NCBI GenBank assembly: GCA_030145595.1
Contig: JAQYVG010000035.1
Span: forward strand, 1 to 17,827
Source of the DNA: Desulfobacterales bacterium
Lineage (GTDB): Bacteria; Desulfobacterota; Desulfobacteria; Desulfobacterales; UBA11574
Length of the DNA stretch: 17,827 bases
Direction of reading: 5' to 3'
Shown here: positions 13,460 through 17,827 of the stretch, in pieces
How positions within the stretch are numbered: position 1 is the first letter of the stretch
Layout: each line of letters begins with the position of its first letter
Notes under the pieces: generated by a model
Told to the model about the DNA's origin: nothing
The model's database searches: none
What the model saw: only the letters and a program-made list of their open reading frames with translations
Made by a program: the position numbers and the translations under genes

Positions 13460-14335
13460 ATGGACTTTTATGGACTGCTTAATATTCTTATACCCTTTTT
13501 GTTACCAATTTTCCTTGGCTATTGCTTTGCACGCTGGATGCAGCTAAGTGCCTCATCCCTCTTAACCTTAGTTCGATGCATATTTCTACCTGTCATCATG
13601 TACAATGCCTTGGCTGCACGGATGTCAATCAACATGTTTTTATGGGTGGCTCTTGCTGGAGTATTCGTAGCCATAGTGGGTAATGTAATCGCTCAATACG
13701 GAAATCGCGTTGTTAAGGTTAACATAGGCAGCTCAAGCGCTTTACCCAACGTGGCATATTTTACCCTTCCATTTTTTGTGTTGATTATGGGAACCCAAGG
13801 ATTGGGGACAGCTTGTGCATTTTTTGTTGGAGCAACTCTAACTTGCCTATTGATGCATTTTGTACAGTCCAAAGAAATCAATATCAAAATCATTTTGAAA
13901 GAGCCTTGGATTTATGCCGCAATCATCGGTGTGTTTGTTGCTTCAACTAATTCCCGGCCCGAGTTTATGGTTCTTTTGGAAAAAGGGCTCAGTCCCCTAA
14001 TGAAAGCTTCATATTCCATGATATTGCTATATTTAGGTGCATATCTTTATCCCTTGCGGGGAATTTTTGGTTTGGACCATTTTCTCACTGTTGGCACCAG
14101 ATTGTTGATTGGGTTTATTGTAGCTCTTCTGGCCATAAAGTCCCTACCCCTTACGAGAGTCATGTCCAAGGCCTTGATGCTTGCTGCGCTGGCACCACCC
14201 AGTACTCTCTCACAATTCTTTGGATTGAGTTCAGACAGCAAATCAGATCAATTCGCACCAAAGCTGGGTATAATTGTATCGTTTATACTGATCACAGTCA
14301 TTCTTTATACAGGTTTGAAACCATGGACTTTTTAA
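13460..14335 (+). CDS. AEC-family permease (auxin efflux carrier family, PF03547)
   Basis: This 291-residue integral membrane protein has about nine or ten hydrophobic segments starting at residue 4. It shows AEC family features: an N-terminal LLPIFLGYCFARW helix, IFLPVIMYNALA in the second helix, a conserved NVAYFTLPFF segment (about 97-106), and the C-terminal repeat with AALAPPSTLSQFFG. The family exports or imports small organic anions such as malate or auxin-like compounds; nothing here tells the substrate. Length is near the usual 300 residues. The start is set by the Shine-Dalgarno at 13447-13453. It stands alone, with a structured leader upstream, and no neighbouring enzyme hints at a substrate. 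Confidence 0.85.
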   Translation: MDFYGLLNILIPFLLPIFLGYCFARWMQLSASSLLTLVRCIFLPVIMYNALAARMSINMFLWVALAGVFVAIVGNVIAQYGNRVVKVNIGSSSALPNVAYFTLPFFVLIMGTQGLGTACAFFVGATLTCLLMHFVQSKEINIKIILKEPWIYAAIIGVFVASTNSRPEFMVLLEKGLSPLMKASYSMILLYLGAYLYPLRGIFGLDHFLTVGTRLLIGFIVALLAIKSLPLTRVMSKALMLAALAPPSTLSQFFGLSSDSKSDQFAPKLGIIVSFILITVILYTGLKPWTF

Positions 14336-14443
14336 CAACATGTAGTAAAACCCGCTTTTAAAAACGCACATCCTAAAAGCACTCAAAGGGTTCCACCTCG
14401 TTTAGTTTACAGGTGGCAATGGAGGAATACATACTACCGAACC
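14336..14443. other. Convergent intergenic gap
   Basis: The gap separates the AEC permease (plus) from the remnant on the minus strand. It holds one perfect 6-bp stem, CCACCT (14393-14398) with AGGTGG (14411-14416), without a T-run on either side; a terminator role is possible but not shown. Confidence 0.4.
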
Positions 14444-14800
14444 TTAGTCATCATCAAATTCGTCATTCAGCCTGAACCCAAAACCAAATCCCAGCGAGAT
14501 GCCGGTTTTTTGGTTGATGGAAGTTTTTATTCCAAACTGTGATTTTTCCTGGTCGCCGAGTAATTTCTCACCGAATGTTAACCTGGTATAATCGTATAGA
14601 AAAGAAATAGTCCCGGTAATTCCCTTCTTATTCCACACTGTAGTTGCATAAAAAAGTGATAAATCCTGTGCGAAGTTTTTTGAAACAAAATGTCGATGAA
14701 TTTCAACGAAGCCTTCCGGCTCCAGTCGCTGACGGAGAGAGTTGAATGTATTATGTGCGGGGATCTCATCGTGGTTTATAACGATAGCATCACGATAGAT
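14444..14800 (-). pseudogene. Start-less C-terminal remnant resembling a beta-barrel protein
   Basis: The frame is open for about 118 codons down to a TAA at 14444-14446 but has no ATG, GTG or TTG before the GTG at 14638. The product alternates polar and aromatic residues in beta-strand fashion: SLFYATTVWNKKG, TISFLYDYTRLTFGEK and ISLGFGFGFRLNDEF, like the last strands of an outer-membrane barrel or surface protein. It begins 1 bp after the kinase stop codon, in the +1 frame. Extending it upstream inside the kinase also finds no start before a TGA. It is most likely the tail of a gene whose front was lost when the kinase region arrived or a deletion occurred. Alternatively only the 64-codon GTG frame (14444-14638) is translated. 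The parent family was not identified. Confidence 0.45.
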
Positions 14801-14801
14801 T

Positions 14802-16022
14802 TTATTTTTTATCCAAAACTTCCCTGATCTTTCGCGAAAGTTGTTTCATGTTGAAAGGTTTCTGGATAAAGCTGTTGCAACCTCGCTCCAGTATATCATT
14901 TATCTGTCTGTTTATGCCATATCCACTGGCAAGCAGAACATTTACATCTAAATTGATCGCTTTCAAGCGGTCGTAGGTTTCGCCGCCGTCCATGCCGGGC
15001 ATGATCACATCGAGAATGACAATTCCGATATCATTTGTGTGTTTTTTGTAGATATCTATAGCTTCTTTACCACTTGCGGCGGTAAAGACTTTGTAGCCCA
15101 GTTTTTCCAGTAGTTGGCTGGCAACATCAATTATCATGACTTCATCGTCTACCAGCAGAACGGTTTCAGATCCTTTAGATAATTCTTCAGCAAATTCCTC
15201 TTCTTGTATGAATTCTTTTTCCGAAACAGGCAGATAAATATTAAATGTAGTTCCTGCTCCTTTTTCACTATAGACAGAAATTATACCACCATGGTTCTTG
15301 ATAATGTCATTCGCAGGGGCCAGGCCTAAGCCCGTGCCTGTGTCCAATGCTATCGCGGAAAAAAGTGGATCAAAGATAGATTGCCGGGTTGCTTGATCCA
15401 TACCGCCACCGGTGTCGGTTACAGATATTTTTATATATCCGCCCGGTTCCAGGTGGTATTGATCGGTATACTCTTCCCCGAGCGTAACATTTTCCGTCTG
15501 AAGAAATAGCTCTCCACCGTCCGGCATGGATTGCCGGGCATTGAGATAGAGGTTTAAAAGTACCTGCTCAATTTGGCCCTGGTCAACCTCTACCGTCCAA
15601 AGGTCCTTTTGGTACTTTTTATTGATAGTGATATTCTCTTTTGTTTTACCAAATAAATCTGAACTCCTTCTGATTAGTTCGTTAAGGTCGGTCGGCTTGA
15701 CTTCATATTTGCCTCTTTTGGTAAAGCCCAAGAGTCGTTTTGTAAGATCGGCTCCATTTTGAACGTATTGTTCGATGTTTTTCAATTTTTCATAATGTGG
15801 GTGAGCGGCATCAATCTCCAGAGCCATCAGGGATATATGGCCCTGGATGCCCATGAGTAAATTATTAATATCATGGACAATATACCCTACAATGCTACCC
15901 AAGGACTTTGCAGCTTCCAGATAACCCCTGGGGCTTTTCCGCGCTACTTGGTGCGCAACAACCTCTATTTCTAATTCCTTGACCCTTTGTTCTAATTCTT
16001 TATAGGTGGGTTTTTTGTCCAT
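14802..16022 (-). CDS. Soluble hybrid histidine kinase with C-terminal receiver domain
   Basis: The 406-residue protein has no membrane segment and no sensor domain. It comprises a short coiled-coil N-terminus (KPTYKELEQRVKELE), a HisKA helix with phosphorylatable His50 in IVHDINNLL, the ATPase N box LNLYLNA (156-162), G1 DTGGGMD (203-209), G2 GTGLGLA (229-235), and a receiver domain (about 286-405). The receiver has acidic pocket D292/D293, phospho-acceptor D338 in VILDVIMPGMDG, S366 and K388. The F box FDPLF is followed by SAIALD where related kinases often have TTK. No output domain is present, so phosphate must pass to another protein. The ATG at 16020-16022 has a GGAGG signal 8 nt away. 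The gene follows the LytR_C lipoprotein gene by 25 bp, probably one transcript, suggesting the lipoprotein and kinase share an envelope-related signal. Confidence 0.92.
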   Translation of the reverse strand: MDKKPTYKELEQRVKELEIEVVAHQVARKSPRGYLEAAKSLGSIVGYIVHDINNLLMGIQGHISLMALEIDAAHPHYEKLKNIEQYVQNGADLTKRLLGFTKRGKYEVKPTDLNELIRRSSDLFGKTKENITINKKYQKDLWTVEVDQGQIEQVLLNLYLNARQSMPDGGELFLQTENVTLGEEYTDQYHLEPGGYIKISVTDTGGGMDQATRQSIFDPLFSAIALDTGTGLGLAPANDIIKNHGGIISVYSEKGAGTTFNIYLPVSEKEFIQEEEFAEELSKGSETVLLVDDEVMIIDVASQLLEKLGYKVFTAASGKEAIDIYKKHTNDIGIVILDVIMPGMDGGETYDRLKAINLDVNVLLASGYGINRQINDILERGCNSFIQKPFNMKQLSRKIREVLDKK

Positions 16023-16047
16023 TAACGTATCCTCCGATAGTCCTTTG

Positions 16048-16725
16048 TTACTGCTTTGAACCCGTCACTACGATAAGATCGAATTTTGAAGACCAATTCA
16101 AAGGTTTCAGAACCGGGTTTATGCCTAAATCAGACTTAAGACGTTTTGCTTTGTCTTTAAAATTCTGCGCAAAATATATGGTCGTAATTTCAAAGTCGGA
16201 TCGAGGGGCGTAATCAATCGATTTGGTGCTATACCCTATTTTCCTGAGATTCTTTGCCATCTTTTCTGCAGAGTTCAAATCGCCGTCCCCGCTAAGCACT
16301 TTGATTTTTAATCTGCCGGCCTTTTTTGAGGCATTATGGAATCTGGAGACAGAGGTTTCAGGTTGTGTTTTAATGCGGGCAAGTCTCTTTTTAAGAGTTT
16401 CGTTTTCCTGAATGATTCTTTGGTTATCTTCTTGGAGTTTGATAATCTCTTGATTCAGTGACCGGTTGCGCTCACTAATAACTACCAGCTTTTTGGCATT
16501 TGAAATGCTGGTGCGTTTGTTAATCTCTTGGTCGATAGCTATTTGCTTTTTTAGCTCGTTATTTTCGGTTGTTAAATTTTGGATCTTATCTTTGATTGCA
16601 TCCTTACGCATTTCTGAGTCGGCCATATCTTCTTTCAAGCTGCCGTCAAAATGTTCGAAGCCGCTACAACCATGGAAAATAAAACCTATGCACAGGAGCA
16701 GGATGAACGAGAAATTGCGTGGCAT
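16048..16725 (-). CDS. Coiled-coil lipoprotein with C-terminal LytR_C domain
   Basis: The 225 residues run from the ATG at 16723-16725. MPRNFSFILLLCIGFIFHGC is a lipoprotein signal with Cys20. Residues about 30-120 form a heptad-rich coiled coil (many Glu/Lys/Leu/Ile). Residues about 137-222 match a LytR_C domain (PF13399): RLKIKVLSGDGDL, KMAKNLRKIGY, ITTIYFAQNFKDKAKRLKSDLG and a final FDLIVVTG. LytR_C modules are found on cell-wall and envelope proteins; their ligand is not firmly known. It is followed by the hybrid kinase after 25 bp. The start is ambiguous: an ATG at 16782 adds 19 residues, but the promoter puts the RNA 5' end at about that ATG, and GGGAGG sits only one base before the ATG at 16725. 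Either a leaderless long form or the short form is possible; I chose the short one for its normal lipoprotein signal. Confidence 0.78.
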   Translation of the reverse strand: MPRNFSFILLLCIGFIFHGCSGFEHFDGSLKEDMADSEMRKDAIKDKIQNLTTENNELKKQIAIDQEINKRTSISNAKKLVVISERNRSLNQEIIKLQEDNQRIIQENETLKKRLARIKTQPETSVSRFHNASKKAGRLKIKVLSGDGDLNSAEKMAKNLRKIGYSTKSIDYAPRSDFEITTIYFAQNFKDKAKRLKSDLGINPVLKPLNWSSKFDLIVVTGSKQ

Positions 16726-16789
16726 GCCTCCCGTTACGCTGCCGGCAGGGCCACATTTTATTGGATAGCGTGTTGCGCTCATGTAAGGT

Positions 16790-16818
16790 TTTATATCTTT
16801 ATACCCAAATTATGTCAA
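16790..16818 (-). promoter_or_regulatory. Near-consensus sigma70 promoter of the LytR_C lipoprotein-kinase operon
   Basis: On the minus strand TTGACA (16813-16818) and TATAAA (16790-16795) are separated by exactly 17 bp. The start site falls about 7 nt downstream, at or next to the ATG at 16782. Confidence 0.85.
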
Positions 16819-16819
16819 A

Positions 16820-16846
16820 CTCTGTGGTCTCTGTGAGCTCTGCCTG
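16820..16846. repeat. Three tandem 9-bp repeats abutting the -35 box
   Basis: CTCTGTGGT (16820-16828), CTCTGTGAG (16829-16837) and CTCTGCCTG (16838-16846) lie one base upstream of the -35 element (minus-strand sense). This is a plausible binding array for an activator or a small repeat expansion. Confidence 0.6.
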
Positions 16847-16927
16847 CCCAATGGAATTAAGTTTTGGTTGTTATTCCATCGGGGTGAGAAATAAAAAAAA
16901 CCTTTTTGGGGTGGTAATTAACTGGGG

Positions 16928-17308
16928 TTAAGGGCTGTTGAGGATATAAGTTGCGCAGGCGTTTTCTGACTCCCAGGCGGTTACGCGGGCAACTTGGACA
17001 GCCCGAGTGTCGATTTTAGCCCGCAGCGCTTCGGCGATATAGCGGGCAATGTTTTCCGAAGAAGGGGGGCAGCGATCGTCAAAATAATGGAGTTCATTTA
17101 AGAATTTGTGATCCAGGCTTTCGGTGATTTCAGAAAGATGCTGTTTTAATTCATCAAAGTCGATCAGTACCCCGGCAGCATTCAAGTCTTTTCCGGCTAC
17201 GTAGACCTCTATCTTCCAATTGTGTCCATGCAGATTTTCACATTTTGCAGCAACCATTTTCAGCTGGTGAGCGGCTGCAAAAGTTGTTACGATTTTCAAT
17301 TCAAACAT
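16928..17308 (-). CDS. queD: 6-carboxy-5,6,7,8-tetrahydropterin synthase QueD
   Basis: The 126-residue PTPS-family enzyme converts dihydroneopterin triphosphate to 6-carboxytetrahydropterin, the second step of 7-deazaguanine (queuosine) biosynthesis. The zinc ligands are visible: His in FAAAHQL (residue 14) and both His in LHGHNW (27-29). The catalytic Cys is C23 in KCENLHGH, which marks the QueD rather than the mammalian PTPS type, and the conserved TAWESENA is near the C-terminus. The ATG at 17306-17308 has GAGGG 6 nt upstream. It follows dnaJ by 39 bp on the same strand. No other queuosine gene (queC, queE, queF) is in the window. Confidence 0.93.
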   Translation of the reverse strand: MFELKIVTTFAAAHQLKMVAAKCENLHGHNWKIEVYVAGKDLNAAGVLIDFDELKQHLSEITESLDHKFLNELHYFDDRCPPSSENIARYIAEALRAKIDTRAVQVARVTAWESENACATYILNSP

Positions 17309-17347
17309 GACTTACCCTCAAAAGAAGTTGTTTATAAGAAATGCGGG

Positions 17348-17827
17348 TTAACCGGTTTTGGCGCTACCGCCCTTAAGTATGTTTTTTAATTTGCTGGAGA
17401 TTTTGCTCTTTTCGATATTATCAAAGTCTCTGAGGAGAGATTCCTGTTTTTTATTGATATTTGTCGGGGTTTTGATGAGTACCTGGATGATCTGATCTCC
17501 GCGCTGACCGGTTCTAAGCGAGGGGATGCCGTTGTTGCGGAAACGGAACAGATCTCCGGGCTGGGTTCCTTTTGGAATTTCAAGCGGTTTTTTGCTGTTT
17601 AAAGTAGGGACTGAAATACTGGATCCCAGCGCTGCCTGTATAAAGGAGATCTCTACCTGACAGTGGATGTCAGTATTGTCACGCTGAAAAAATTCGTGGG
17701 GTTTCACGTCGATGAAAACATAAAGATCACCTGGCGGACCGCCGGAAACTCCACCTTCCCCTTCTCCCGGCAGCCTGAGGCGGGAGCCGCTATCGACACC
17801 GGCCGGAATTTTTACTGATACAGTTTT
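17348..17827 (-). CDS. dnaJ: Chaperone DnaJ, C-terminal part (runs off the window)
   Basis: About 159 C-terminal codons are visible; the J domain and zinc-finger region lie beyond position 17827. The visible part is the DnaJ C-terminal substrate-binding domain: VSVKIPAGVDSGSRLRLPGEGE, then GPPGDLYVFIDVKPHEFFQRDNTD, VEISFIQAALG, LEIPKGTQPGDLFRFRNNGIPSL, and GDQIIQVLIKTPT. These are standard DnaJ strands, and the tail ends shortly afterwards. DnaJ is the DnaK co-chaperone that presents substrates and stimulates its ATPase. Since the front end is missing, CbpA (no zinc finger) cannot be fully excluded, but the sequence is closest to canonical DnaJ. The stop codon is TAA at 17348-17350. Confidence 0.88.
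   Translation of the reverse strand, partial: KTVSVKIPAGVDSGSRLRLPGEGEGGVSGGPPGDLYVFIDVKPHEFFQRDNTDIHCQVEISFIQAALGSSISVPTLNSKKPLEIPKGTQPGDLFRFRNNGIPSLRTGQRGDQIIQVLIKTPTNINKKQESLLRDFDNIEKSKISSKLKNILKGGSAKTG

Larger units (their letters stand above)
16783..16927. other. Intergenic gap downstream of queD, upstream of the lipoprotein operon
   Basis: The gap holds the promoter (16790-16818) and 9-bp repeats (16820-16846) listed separately, and an inverted repeat ATGGAAT (16851-16857) / ATTCCAT (16873-16879) with a 15-bp spacer, which could be an operator or the 3' hairpin of the queD transcript. No convincing terminator was found for queD. Confidence 0.5.

Noticed and set aside
14393..14416. Intrinsic terminator between the permease and the remnant
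   Set aside because: The stem is only 6 bp with a 12-nt loop and has no T-run on either strand.
14802..14812. Programmed frameshift at the A6 run joining the kinase to the downstream fragment
   Set aside because: The fragment lies in the +1 frame, not the -1 frame favoured by such runs, and the kinase already ends normally after its receiver domain.
16883..16927. Terminator for queD in the A/T-rich tract
   Set aside because: There is a T-run on the minus strand, but only a 3-bp stem can be drawn before it.

Overview
The window looks like chromosomal DNA of a Gram-negative, Desulfobacterota-type (former Deltaproteobacteria, probably Desulfobacterales-like) bacterium. The reasons are a complete FtsEX-EnvC-type divisome cluster with a TolC-family outer-membrane protein, lipoproteins, a kinase with the PTYKELEQRVKELE-type N-terminus common in that group, and an AmmeMemoRadiSam cassette. 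The placement is inference from gene content and sequence style, not a phylogeny. No rRNA, tRNA, CRISPR array or transposase gene was seen.

Positions 1-4006 (minus strand) hold a tight, overlapping three-gene cassette: a MEMO-AMMECR1 fusion with a signal peptide, a polytopic membrane protein with a spermidine-synthase-like domain, and the start of an AmrS-type radical SAM enzyme with a Tat-like leader. All three appear to be membrane-bound or exported, which is unusual for a SAM-dependent system and is the most interesting biology here.

Positions 4507-11474 (minus strand) hold a cell-envelope and division operon in transcription order: TolC-family protein, ftsE, ftsX, an EnvC-like murein hydrolase activator with an SH3b domain, ctpA, and a divergent polysaccharide deacetylase. 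A good sigma70-like promoter lies at 11651-11679. The operon is interrupted by non-coding palindromic elements. The best is a 140-bp MITE-like insertion (5494-5633) with 14-bp terminal inverted repeats and a 5-bp target duplication, inserted exactly at the ctpA stop codon. Another imperfect palindrome separates ftsE from ftsX, and a nested stem-loop element follows the deacetylase.

Positions 11475-14335 run divergently (plus strand): a structured leader with an intrinsic terminator that has no gene upstream, pyrE, a small LysM lipoprotein, and an AEC-family permease. Long intergenic regions here are rich in tandem repeats and hairpins. Positions 14444-17827 return to the minus strand: a start-less remnant resembling the C-terminus of a beta-barrel protein, a soluble hybrid histidine kinase preceded by a LytR_C-domain lipoprotein behind a near-consensus promoter, queD, and the C-terminal half of dnaJ at the window edge.
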